Shown piece by piece: positions 43,860 to 51,836 of a stretch of 64,000 bases of DNA. The stretch is from contig JBPFEG010000088.1 of NCBI GenBank assembly GCA_051061015.1, forward strand, positions 310,001 through 374,000. Direction: 5' to 3'. Both the position numbers and the translations under genes were made by a program. The DNA comes from Methylomicrobium sp051061015. Lineage in GTDB: Bacteria > Pseudomonadota > Gammaproteobacteria > Methylococcales > Methylomonadaceae. Numbering within the stretch: the first letter of the stretch is position 1; each line of letters opens with the position of its first letter. The notes beneath the pieces are model-generated. The model made no database searches. It worked only from the letters and a program-made list of their open reading frames with translations, and was not told where the DNA came from.

Positions 43860-44035
43860 GTCAAAATCCTGTATTGCGTTTATCGCTTAATTTATCGCCC
43901 TTGAATAAACCGGCGTTGAACTAAGCCGGCAACACCAAATCTTTCTGGCTTTCTGATGAAGCGCCGTATGAACCGAAAAATTTGCAAGTCCATATTTCCG
44001 GAGCCGAGTTTCAGTCAATCCCTAACCCCTCTTGA

Positions 44036-44326
44036 CTATCCGATAAGGACCGTGGGACAGCAACCTACGATAGCCCCGCCATGAGCCGTCATATCGCCGA
44101 CTCTCGCCGCGGGCTGTCCGCCAATCAATACCGTAAACGAGCCGAGTGCGATCGAATCCGGAGGCCCGACGCAGGTCGCGATATCGCCGACCCTTGCCGC
44201 CGGCAGCTTACCTATCAGCACCGTTGGCGCACCCGGTGCTGTTATCGGGCCGCCGACATGCGGCTTGGGCCCATCGGACATCGGACAAACATGCATATCG
44301 GTCAACCGCGCGGCTGGTTTCCCCAT
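44036..44326 (-). CDS. PAAR-domain spike-tip protein
   Basis: 96 residues, a stand-alone PAAR protein. Repeats of the pattern PAARVGD (ARLTDMHVCP, ARVGDIATC, ARVGDMTAHGG) and the His/Cys positions match the zinc-binding cone that sharpens the VgrG spike. No N- or C-terminal extension carries an effector. It lies between the small T6SS-associated gene and vgrG, 14 bases after the former, as expected for a spike-tip unit. Confidence 0.93.
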   Translation of the reverse strand: MGKPAARLTDMHVCPMSDGPKPHVGGPITAPGAPTVLIGKLPAARVGDIATCVGPPDSIALGSFTVLIGGQPAARVGDMTAHGGAIVGCCPTVLIG

Positions 44327-44340
44327 ACCCTACTCTCCGA

Positions 44341-44934
44341 CTATTGGCCTGGCCAGGGGCGGCCATTACCGCCGTTCGCAATATCGACTCCCTGTTCCAG
44401 AAAGAAACGGTACTTATCCTGAGCCTTTTCCGGCTGCTCCATCACCGCCGCCAACATCACTGCGCCAGCGACCGCCTTGCCGGTCAGATTGTCGGCCGGA
44501 GGTACTGCCGGCGCATCTTCAGGCGCCATGCTGCCTTCGCTCCAGAACGCGGCCATCGCCGCCCAGGCTGCTGGGCCGTCGAAAGACGTTGCACGTGCCG
44601 CCGCATCGGCCAAACGCCGATTGGCTTCTGTCGGTTTGTAAACCCATTGTTCCGCGGCTTCGAGCGCGGCCCGCATCGCCGGAGGCGTATCCTGAGTCAT
44701 TATGCCACGCGCACAGATGCACGCCCACCACGTCGCCTCACGTTTCGGCAAGGCGCGCGCCAGAAACCTTATCGCATCCGAATAAAGCTGCTGCTCCAGC
44801 AAAGTATTCAAAAAATCTACCGGCGCAGGATCGGTTTCTAGAAATTTACATGTCTGCGGCTCTAATTCAATATCACAACACACGTCCGCCGTTTTCGTCG
44901 CTGCAATTTTTTTTAGTGAAATAAAACCAGTCAT
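44341..44934 (-). CDS. T6SS-associated helical protein next to PAAR (possibly DUF6931)
   Basis: 197 residues. It is Ala-rich and helical, with conserved-looking patches FLNTLLEQQLYSDAIRFLA, PKREATWWACICAR and a C-terminal AVAGAVMLAAVMEQPEKA. I recall similar proteins beside PAAR and VgrG genes, sometimes labelled DUF6931, but I am not certain of the name. No enzyme motif is seen. Its place 14 bases before the PAAR gene, and after the three orphan genes, suggests an adaptor or accessory protein for loading the spike. A membrane-like stretch (GKAVAGAVMLAAVM) may be an amphipathic helix. Confidence 0.65.
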   Translation of the reverse strand: MTGFISLKKIAATKTADVCCDIELEPQTCKFLETDPAPVDFLNTLLEQQLYSDAIRFLARALPKREATWWACICARGIMTQDTPPAMRAALEAAEQWVYKPTEANRRLADAAARATSFDGPAAWAAMAAFWSEGSMAPEDAPAVPPADNLTGKAVAGAVMLAAVMEQPEKAQDKYRFFLEQGVDIANGGNGRPWPGQ

Positions 44935-45446
44935 TTGTTCTTGATCAACCTTTTGCTGTGCAAATGCGAGGACATTACATAAACATTATTCCGCTCCCGG
45001 CCGAATTTAGCATAGAATCAGTATGGGCGCCATTCACGCAGCCTCAAAAAACCTCGAGGATAACTTCCGGCTCAAAGCCCAATGAGCACCATGGCGAAAG
45101 CCATTGCCGCGACGCCTTGCTGTTATTGCCAGCTTTTGTAATAGGATAGCCTCTACAATCTCTGTCGTTCAGATCCTACGGTTTTTTTCGCCTACTGCGC
45201 CCAAGCGCGGCACTCATTTCCCGAAATGACGAATCATGGAGTTCTAAGCATACCGACAGCCGTTCTGCTCGGAATGACTAATATGGCCGGCGCGAGCATC
45301 GATATTGTTTGGCTGACGAGCGAAATATCCAACAAAATAAATAACAAAAACGACTTATCTTTTGATGCGTCTGGAAATTATCGGCTTTGGTACAGAAGAT
45401 GACGGATTCTTGGCACGATCTGATTCAGGAGACTTCTTTATCTGGG
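44935..45446. other. 512-base stretch without a gene
   Basis: Between the T6SS-associated gene and the nuclease-like orphan. No frame with a start, ribosome-binding site and family likeness was found on either strand, and no strong hairpin. It may be a remnant of a lost cargo gene. Confidence 0.5.
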
Positions 45447-46025
45447 CTACACTGTCTTTAGCATAATGTCGTCGTCAGTCCATAAAATTTCAGCAATATA
45501 CGGAACTCGCTCCTTGGTTACCCATTTGTCCCGCTTCTTCAAAACGTGTCCTTTTTGTTTCTCCGATGTGAGATCGAACAGGGCCTCGTACCAGTTTCCG
45601 TCTTGGCCCTTGCCTAGCGCGACGCGAATATCGGGCCGCGAATTTTTGAATCCACTGGGAAATCCGTCACAGGTTCCAGTAAACTCAAAAGCGAAAGCAA
45701 ACGGATGCCCTCTTTGGGAAGTTGCCGTGAAAAGATTATTGGCTTTAGCCTGAGCCGTGTAGGTCCCAACAAGAAATTCGTAGACCGTCCTCTCAATCGA
45801 GTAGCCGACCGAAGCGCGATAGAAACGATGCGAACCGGTCGCGAAAAAGCGCGTTTCCATCTTCATTCCGTGAGCGCCAGCGAAACCGAATTGCCCCGTT
45901 CCCAACTTGACTGCGGCGAGTTGGGCTGCCTTGAGCAAATAATCGGCGAAATCCGCGCAAATCTGCTGTTGCACGACGGTGTGATTCATATCCCAGGAAT
46001 TTTTGAATTCGGCGAGTAGAGCCAT
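45447..46025 (-). CDS. Orphan protein with nuclease-toxin-like C-terminus (candidate T6SS cargo)
   Basis: 192 residues from ATG 46025, with AGAAAGG seven bases upstream. No signal peptide or membrane helix. The end reads RPDIRVALGKG, WYEALFDLTSEKQKGHVL and VPYIAEILW. A similar sequence of acidic and TS-Q-GH elements occurs at the C-termini of polymorphic toxins with restriction-endonuclease-like folds, with a Glu in an earlier helix (SIERTVYEFL here). That is motif memory, not a search. The first 100 residues are unassigned. It is one of three unrelated orphans inside the T6SS cluster on the same strand, a common place for effector-immunity cargo. It could instead be an immunity protein. Confidence 0.55.
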   Translation of the reverse strand: MALLAEFKNSWDMNHTVVQQQICADFADYLLKAAQLAAVKLGTGQFGFAGAHGMKMETRFFATGSHRFYRASVGYSIERTVYEFLVGTYTAQAKANNLFTATSQRGHPFAFAFEFTGTCDGFPSGFKNSRPDIRVALGKGQDGNWYEALFDLTSEKQKGHVLKKRDKWVTKERVPYIAEILWTDDDIMLKTV

Positions 46026-46067
46026 TGAACATACCTTTCTGTGTTATAGCGGACAACTGGCAAGTAA

Positions 46068-46147
46068 GTAGCCTGGGTGGAGTTTGCGGAATCCGGGACG
46101 CACGAAGTTACAATTATCCCGAATTACACTGCGTTTCATACAGGGGA
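46068..46147. repeat. Imperfect dispersed repeat, copy A
   Basis: GTAGCCTGGGTGGAGTTTGC begins an element of about 75 bases whose core (TGGAGTTTGCGGAAT ... GCGTTTCAT) recurs at 46886-46950 in the same direction. Identity is about 70% by eye, with one gap. It lies at the 3' end of the CNF1-like gene. Confidence 0.6.
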
Positions 46148-46151
46148 TTTG

Positions 46152-46769
46152 CTAAACCGATCTCACATCAATCAGTTCATAACCATTGCCATTAGAACGA
46201 TAGCGTTGATGATAAAACTTCCATCGATTATTTTTTCTGACTCCAAAAGTTGTCGTTAATGCCATAGCTTGGTTTTTCATGTAGCGCGATTTTTCTAGAA
46301 GTTTGCAGTTGTCACCCAACATAACTTTAGCCGAATCACGCATTATTTTTTGGTCTGTCCTGCCATTAAGTTGAATGTTGATATGCGCTACCAAGACATC
46401 GCCAGTAGGTGTCGGCGAGCCTACGCCAAAGGTGCAACCATCCATGCGATGAGTAAAAAATAAGGAAACCTGATTAGATAGCATTTGATACTTTACCGAA
46501 TCATCCTGGTATCCACACCAATACGCGGTTACTAGTGTACTCGGATGGTTATTATAAGATTGAAGTGAATACAGACCAGCCGTTTTAGTGATTAAACCAG
46601 ACTTCCGAGTACAAGGTAAAGCCATACCAAACGCCGACGCAGAATCCAACAAACTGAAATTGGTTGTATTTTGCCAATTTGATTCCCTCGGATTGAGCCC
46701 GTGTACAATCACGACATTTTTGTTCATAAATTCTACCGGATCGGCAGCTAAATCGTATGCGGCAGTCAT
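46152..46769 (-). CDS. Orphan with CNF1-like Cys/His deamidase pattern (candidate T6SS effector)
   Basis: 205 residues from ATG 46769, chosen because CCGAGGAGGGAAAAATG is a very strong start; the frame runs on to 47033 but overlaps the upstream gene. The key segment is MDGCTFGVGSPTPTGDVLVAH: Cys112 in a D-G-C turn and His129 seventeen residues later. CNF1, BLF1 and CheD share a Cys then His in this arrangement and remove amide groups from Gln. A deamidase of the same fold is inferred from this pattern alone. No signal peptide or membrane helix is seen, as in T6SS cargo. It is AT-richer than the tss genes and bracketed by two copies of a dispersed repeat, both signs of transfer. Confidence 0.6.
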   Translation of the reverse strand: MTAAYDLAADPVEFMNKNVVIVHGLNPRESNWQNTTNFSLLDSASAFGMALPCTRKSGLITKTAGLYSLQSYNNHPSTLVTAYWCGYQDDSVKYQMLSNQVSLFFTHRMDGCTFGVGSPTPTGDVLVAHINIQLNGRTDQKIMRDSAKVMLGDNCKLLEKSRYMKNQAMALTTTFGVRKNNRWKFYHQRYRSNGNGYELIDVRSV

Positions 46770-46885
46770 TTTTCCCTCCTCGGATAAAACAACAAGGTTA
46801 ATATTGAAATCACGGATATTATTCTTTTTGTTTGTGGCAATGTTGAAAGACCCGCTCATCTTTTTAAAAAAGCGAATGCCCCGAA

Positions 46886-46950
46886 TGGAGTTTGCGGAAT
46901 TGGGGCGGACGAAACTCCGATTATTTCGGATTCCACTACGTTTCAATCGG
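46886..46950. repeat. Imperfect dispersed repeat, copy B
   Basis: Partner of 46068-46147, same orientation. The first 15 bases (TGGAGTTTGCGGAAT) are identical in the two copies. It lies between the Cys-His-Asp orphan and the CNF1-like orphan. Confidence 0.6.
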
Positions 46951-47001
46951 ATTACTTGCATGCTGCAACTGCTGGGTATCAGCCCGGGAGGATAAGCAGT
47001 G

Positions 47002-47607
47002 TCAAAAACCCCAATCGACCTCACCAATTTCATCCATATTCAGTTCGCCATTAATAGACTCTACATAAACTGGTGTTTCTGTTGGTTGGAACAAGTGTCC
47101 CACTGTTCTGGATCTAACTACAATCTGGCGAGGGTTCGGCACATGATTGATCCCATTTACCGTGGTATCAAAACTGCTAATATTAGGAAAATACCAATCC
47201 TCAGTCCACCCATCGACAACCATGGCGTTTTTTCCGAGATTCGAAAAAGCAGTCGGTCCTTGAATTGGTTCATCGGAAATAACGACAAAAACATGATCGT
47301 AATCAATGGCAGAGCATATTGTTACATAGCATTTATGGAGACGAGGATTAGTTGCAAGTGAGGCATAGCACATACGCGCCTTTTCATCACAATTCCCTCG
47401 ACCAATAGTCGCAGTTTTATGAAAATCATGTATCACATCGTTTGGAGCGCAATTGCGTGTAGCATAAAACCTTTTCTTTTCTTCTTTAGAAGGAAATGCG
47501 AAAGGATTGTTCATGCTTCGCACTGACTTGATATCTGAAAAGAATCGAAGGGCGCTTTTTGCGGCTTTTATTCTGGATTTAAGTTCACGAAGTCGATCTG
47601 CTTTCAT
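47002..47607 (-). CDS. Orphan with papain/transglutaminase-like Cys-His-Asp triad (candidate T6SS effector)
   Basis: 201 residues from ATG 47607, with AGAGGAAT eight bases upstream; the frame opens at 47658 but lacks a good start. The triad pattern is GRGNCDEKARMCYASL (Cys73 at the start of a helix), DYDHVFVVISDEP (His105) and AMVVDGWTEDWYFP (Asp132). This order and spacing are typical of papain-like and transglutaminase-like folds, including several bacterial toxins and injected effectors. The reaction, proteolysis, deamidation or transamidation, cannot be told. A basic N-terminal helix (KADRLRELKSRIKAAKSAL) precedes it. No signal peptide is seen. It is AT-rich and lies first of the three orphans after tssH. 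Confidence 0.6.
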   Translation of the reverse strand: MKADRLRELKSRIKAAKSALRFFSDIKSVRSMNNPFAFPSKEEKKRFYATRNCAPNDVIHDFHKTATIGRGNCDEKARMCYASLATNPRLHKCYVTICSAIDYDHVFVVISDEPIQGPTAFSNLGKNAMVVDGWTEDWYFPNISSFDTTVNGINHVPNPRQIVVRSRTVGHLFQPTETPVYVESINGELNMDEIGEVDWGF

Positions 47608-48040
47608 TTTGATTCCTCTTAAAATTAAAACTGCCAAAGTATGTTTCCTATTACTCAACTAGGAAAAATTATGGTAAAAAGCCACGAGCAATAAACGTTG
47701 CCAAATTTTGCCGCTTTTGAGGGCGTGAATGCCCCAAAAGCTATGCGCATAAATGGCGACAGTTTGCCGCGACCCCCGGTTCGTCCACTGGCTGCTACGG
47801 CGCACGCCGCCTTCGGCACGTCGTGCGCCATCGTCTTCCACAATAATTTGACGCCGTTTCAGACGGTCTTGTATTTTGATTCCGCTTCCGCTCGCGATTC
47901 AACTCCGTCAAAACACCCGGCCTCTACGGGCGGGGTCGTCGTACACTGCTACACTCGCATTACAATCCCTACTTCTCAGTAGCCTAGATGCAGCCATGTT
48001 GGCAGAATACAAAAAACCATCCCTGACCTACACAAACTCG
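47608..48040. other. Gene-free stretch between tssH and the orphan genes
   Basis: The part near 47,690-47,960 is GC-rich compared with the orphans and carries an inverted repeat, GGCGCACG against CGTGCGCC (47799-47829). A 60-codon open frame on the - strand has no good start. It may be the edge of a past insertion. Confidence 0.5.
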
Positions 48041-50725
48041 CTATTCAAACCCATAGCCAAAATCCCCATCGGTCACGTTCACGTGCACCCGTTCGATCGG
48101 CCTACCTTCCATCATCCGTACTAAAAACTCCTCGCTGATGCGCGGCAGCACGGTATTGGTCAGAATCGCATCGATCATCCGGCCGCCGCTCTCGAGTTCG
48201 GTGCAGCGACTCGCGATCAGCTTGATCACCTCGTCGTCATAACTGAACGGCACCTTGTGGCTTTCGGCGATGCGTTTCTTGATCCGGCCAAGCTGCAGGC
48301 GGGCGATCGCGCCGATCATTTCGTCGCTGAGCGGATAATACGGAATCACGACCAGACGACCGAGCAAGGCCGGCGGGAACACTTTCAGTAAGGGTTCGCG
48401 CAAAGCTTTTGAAATGCCTTCCGGTTCCGGCATCAGGTCGGGGTCTTTGCAGAGATTCGCGATCAGGTCGGTGCCGGCGTTCGTAGTCAACAGGATCAGC
48501 GTGTTCTTGAAGTCGATTACGCGGCCTTCACCGTCTTCCATCCAGCCTTTGTCGAAGACCTGGAAGAAAACCTCGTGTACGTCGGGATGGGCTTTTTCGA
48601 CCTCGTCGAGCAGCACCACGCTGTAGGGCCGGCGGCGCACCGCTTCGGTCAGCACCCCGCCCTCGCCGTAGCCGACATAACCCGGAGGCGCGCCTTTCAG
48701 CGTCGAGACGGTATGCGCTTCCTGGTATTCGCTCATGTTGATCGTGATCACGTTCTGCTCGCCGCCGTAGAGCGTTTCGGCCAGGGCCAGCGCGGTTTCG
48801 GTCTTGCCGACGCCGGAGGTGCCGGCCAGCATGAACACGCCGATCGGCTTGTTCGGATTGTCGAGGCCGGCGCGCGAAGTCTGGATACGTTTGGCGATCA
48901 TCTCCAACGCATGGCGCTGACCGATGATGCGTTGCTCAAGCAGGTCCGGCAGTTTCAACACCGTTTCGATCTCGTTTTTGACCATCCGTCCGACCGGGAT
49001 GCCGGTCCAGTCCTGCACAACCGCGCCAACTGCCTGTTGATCGACGGTCGGCAGAATCAAGGGGGACTCGCCCTGCTGGGCATGCAGTTGCGCCTGCAAG
49101 TCTTTTAGCTCCTTCAATAGCGCTTCGCGTTCGCCGCTATCTTCGGCTGGCGCTTCGCCTGCTTTGTCTACTTCATGGCCGGCCGAGCGCAGTTTCGCGC
49201 GCAGCTCGAGAATCTTGCTAACCAGTTCTTTCTCGGTATTCCAGCGGGCCTCGAGTTCAGCAAGTCGCGCTTTCTCGGCTTCCAGCTTTTCGGTCGCTGA
49301 CTGTTCCCGGGCAGATACTTCGATTCCGACCGTTTTTTCGCGGCCGATGATCCCCAGTTCGGTTTCGAGCGCTTCGATCCTTTTCCGGCAATCATCCACT
49401 TCGGCCGGTACGGCATGTTGGCTGATCCCGACCCGTGCACAGGCCGTATCAAGCAGACTGACCGCCTTGTCTGGCAACTGCCGAGCCGGAATGTAACGGT
49501 GCGACAATCTGACTGCCGCTTCGAGCGCTTCGTCGAGCACCAATACCTGATGGTGTTTTTCCTGCACCGAGACCACCCCGCGCAGCATCCGGATCGCTTT
49601 TTCCTCGCTTGGCTCGAGCACCTGCACGACCTGGAATCTGCGCGTCAGCGCCGGGTCTTTTTCGATATGCTTTTTATATTCGGCCCAGGTGGTCGCCGCG
49701 ACAGTGCGTAGCGCGCCGCGCGCCAAAGCGGGTTTCAACAGGTTCGCCGCATCGCCGGTGCCGGCTGCGCCACCCGCCCCGACCAGGGTATGCGCTTCGT
49801 CAATGAACAGGATGATCGGCTTCGGCGAGGATTGCACTTCCTCAATCACTTGGCGCAGGCGGTTTTCGAATTCGCCCTTCATGCTGGCCCCGGCCTGCAA
49901 CAGACCGACATCGAGGGTACGCAGGCTTACGTCGCGCAAAGAGGGCGGCACGTCGCCGGCGATGATTTTCAGCGCGAAGCCTTCGACGACTGCAGTCTTG
50001 CCGACGCCGGCCTCGCCAGTCAGAATCGGGTTGTTCTGGCGACGGCGCATCAGGATGTCGATCACTTGCCGGATTTCTTCGTCGCGGCCGACGATCGGAT
50101 CGATCTTGCCAAGGCGCGCTTGTTCGGTCAGATCGACGGTAAACTGTTTTAACGCTTCCTGCTTGCCCATCTCGGCCGGGGCAATCGCACCACTCGCCTC
50201 GCCCGGCGCCGCGCGGCCCTGGAAGCCGTCGGTTGCAGTCAAGCCGTCTTCCGGAGAACCGGCGGCGATTTTCGAAAAATCATCGGATAACGAATCGGGT
50301 TTGATTTTTTCAAATTCGCGGGAAATGCCGACCAACTGGTTCCGCAATCCCGGGGTCTTCAGCATTCCGACGAGCAGATGGCCGCTGCGCACCTGGCTTT
50401 CGCCGAACATCAACGTGCCGTACACCCATCCGCGTTCGACCGAATCCGAAATATGCGGCGAAAAATCCGAAATTGAAGTCGAACCCCGCGGCAAACGATC
50501 CAATGCATTGGTCACATCGCGGGCAAGCACCGACACATCCAAATTGTAATGTTTCAGAATCCGGTGCAGATCCGAATCCTGCAGTTGAAGGAACTGGCTC
50601 AGCCAATGCACCAGCTCGACATAAGGATTGCCTCTCAGTTTGCAGAATACCGTCGCGCCCTCAACGGCTTTGTAGCAAACCCGGTTTAATTTCCCAAACA
50701 GTTTTACTCGGCTAATTTCCGCCAT
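48041..50725 (-). CDS. tssH: T6SS sheath-recycling ATPase TssH (ClpV)
   Basis: 894 residues. The N-terminal Clp_N part (1-160) is the TssB-recognition domain. The first AAA module has GEAGVGKTAVVEG and LFIDEAHTLVGAGG; a coiled-coil middle region (about 430-520) follows; the second AAA module has GTSGVGKTETALA, MSEYQEAHTVSTLKGAPPGYVGYGEGG and the C-terminal ClpB-type small domain. It pulls contracted TssB-TssC sheath apart in the cytosol so that the subunits can be reused. It lies 35 bases after tssG. All Walker motifs are intact. Confidence 0.96.
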   Translation of the reverse strand: MAEISRVKLFGKLNRVCYKAVEGATVFCKLRGNPYVELVHWLSQFLQLQDSDLHRILKHYNLDVSVLARDVTNALDRLPRGSTSISDFSPHISDSVERGWVYGTLMFGESQVRSGHLLVGMLKTPGLRNQLVGISREFEKIKPDSLSDDFSKIAAGSPEDGLTATDGFQGRAAPGEASGAIAPAEMGKQEALKQFTVDLTEQARLGKIDPIVGRDEEIRQVIDILMRRRQNNPILTGEAGVGKTAVVEGFALKIIAGDVPPSLRDVSLRTLDVGLLQAGASMKGEFENRLRQVIEEVQSSPKPIILFIDEAHTLVGAGGAAGTGDAANLLKPALARGALRTVAATTWAEYKKHIEKDPALTRRFQVVQVLEPSEEKAIRMLRGVVSVQEKHHQVLVLDEALEAAVRLSHRYIPARQLPDKAVSLLDTACARVGISQHAVPAEVDDCRKRIEALETELGIIGREKTVGIEVSAREQSATEKLEAEKARLAELEARWNTEKELVSKILELRAKLRSAGHEVDKAGEAPAEDSGEREALLKELKDLQAQLHAQQGESPLILPTVDQQAVGAVVQDWTGIPVGRMVKNEIETVLKLPDLLEQRIIGQRHALEMIAKRIQTSRAGLDNPNKPIGVFMLAGTSGVGKTETALALAETLYGGEQNVITINMSEYQEAHTVSTLKGAPPGYVGYGEGGVLTEAVRRRPYSVVLLDEVEKAHPDVHEVFFQVFDKGWMEDGEGRVIDFKNTLILLTTNAGTDLIANLCKDPDLMPEPEGISKALREPLLKVFPPALLGRLVVIPYYPLSDEMIGAIARLQLGRIKKRIAESHKVPFSYDDEVIKLIASRCTELESGGRMIDAILTNTVLPRISEEFLVRMMEGRPIERVHVNVTDGDFGYGFE

Positions 50726-50759
50726 GGCTCAAGTTCTCATCGATAAAATTTACAAATAG

Positions 50760-51836
50760 TTATACCGCCTCGTGCAGGCGAATGAACGGATTCAGCATTA
50801 AATCATCCGCGTCCCTTTGAGAAGTGCGCGGGCCCAGCCACATACTCCAGCCCAAGCGGGCATCTCCGTTCATGCCTCGACTGTCTGGTTCGTCAGGCTT
50901 CCCCAGCACTAATTCGGACGGAACCTCACTTTTTTCAAGGATCAACTGCGCATCCCATACCAGCTCGAGACCGACATAATTACGCACGATAGCGATCAGT
51001 TGCGGCAACACCTTTCCCCCAGGCAATAGTGAGAGATAACGACTTAATTTCAACGGTCCCAGCACGAGTCTGAATTTATGCTGGCATCCCCATACCGCCG
51101 CCCCCAGCAGAGCCGATTGACCCAGGCTGGAGACTTCGGCGCTGAAGCCTAGCCGCGTTTGATCGCTGGTTTGAATCGCCATCCATTCGCCGACAAATTC
51201 TTCAATGCGCACCTGTACCGCCAGAACGTCGGAAATGATTGCCAAAAGCCCGCTTGGATGCTTGGTTTGGGCGGAAAGGAAACCGGAATAGTACAATTTC
51301 GCCTGATCGGCCAGCGCATCGCGGTTATGGGTTGCGGAGCCGGCAATGCCCAGCAAGGCGCCGATGTAAAATCCAAAGCGATCATTTTCCGGACGGTCGA
51401 ACTGGACTTCAGGCCGGGCATTGGCCCAGGCGCGATAAAACAAGCTGATCATGCGGTGATGAAAAATGTCCGCAAACCGCGCAAAAGTGGGGTCGCGATG
51501 ATGGCGTAGCCGCTCCCGCGCATATTCCGTCAGATGCAGAGGTAGCGGCCCGTTGGGACCGAACAATCCCATGAAATTAACGGCGAGGCGAGGTTTCCCT
51601 GAACCGGATTCTCCAGGAGGAACATACCGCCAAAGCGCCGAGGGAGGAAATTCCAGTTCCGGCTCCTGGGACAGATGGATCGGCTCATCGCCGGCTTTCA
51701 CGCCGACACCCAGACGCGGTCGGTCAGAGTTGAGGCATTCGATCAAACGCAGCGCGGCAAAAAAGTCGAAACGGTAAGCGGCCTGTTCCAGTTCCTCGAT
51801 CAGAATGTGGGGCGGCATCCAATCCTCACCGGCCAC
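50760..51836 (-). CDS. tssG: T6SS baseplate protein TssG
   Basis: 358 residues. FDFFAALRLIECLNSDRPRLG, LAVNFMGLFGPNGPLPLHLTEYA and FADIFHHRMISLFYRAWANARP are the DUF1305 signatures of TssG. It joins TssF and TssE in the baseplate wedge beneath TssK. Its start lies within the end of tssF (37-base overlap), so translation is coupled. No domain is missing relative to the usual 330-360 residues. Confidence 0.95.
   Translation of the reverse strand: MAGEDWMPPHILIEELEQAAYRFDFFAALRLIECLNSDRPRLGVGVKAGDEPIHLSQEPELEFPPSALWRYVPPGESGSGKPRLAVNFMGLFGPNGPLPLHLTEYARERLRHHRDPTFARFADIFHHRMISLFYRAWANARPEVQFDRPENDRFGFYIGALLGIAGSATHNRDALADQAKLYYSGFLSAQTKHPSGLLAIISDVLAVQVRIEEFVGEWMAIQTSDQTRLGFSAEVSSLGQSALLGAAVWGCQHKFRLVLGPLKLSRYLSLLPGGKVLPQLIAIVRNYVGLELVWDAQLILEKSEVPSELVLGKPDEPDSRGMNGDARLGWSMWLGPRTSQRDADDLMLNPFIRLHEAV

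Noticed and set aside
46770..47033. Longer start for the CNF1-like gene
   Set aside because: The extension overlaps the upstream gene and crosses the dispersed repeat, while ATG 46769 has a near-perfect ribosome-binding site.
47655..47843. Two short - strand open frames right of the orphan genes
   Set aside because: No good start signals and both overlap in different frames, so neither can be supported.
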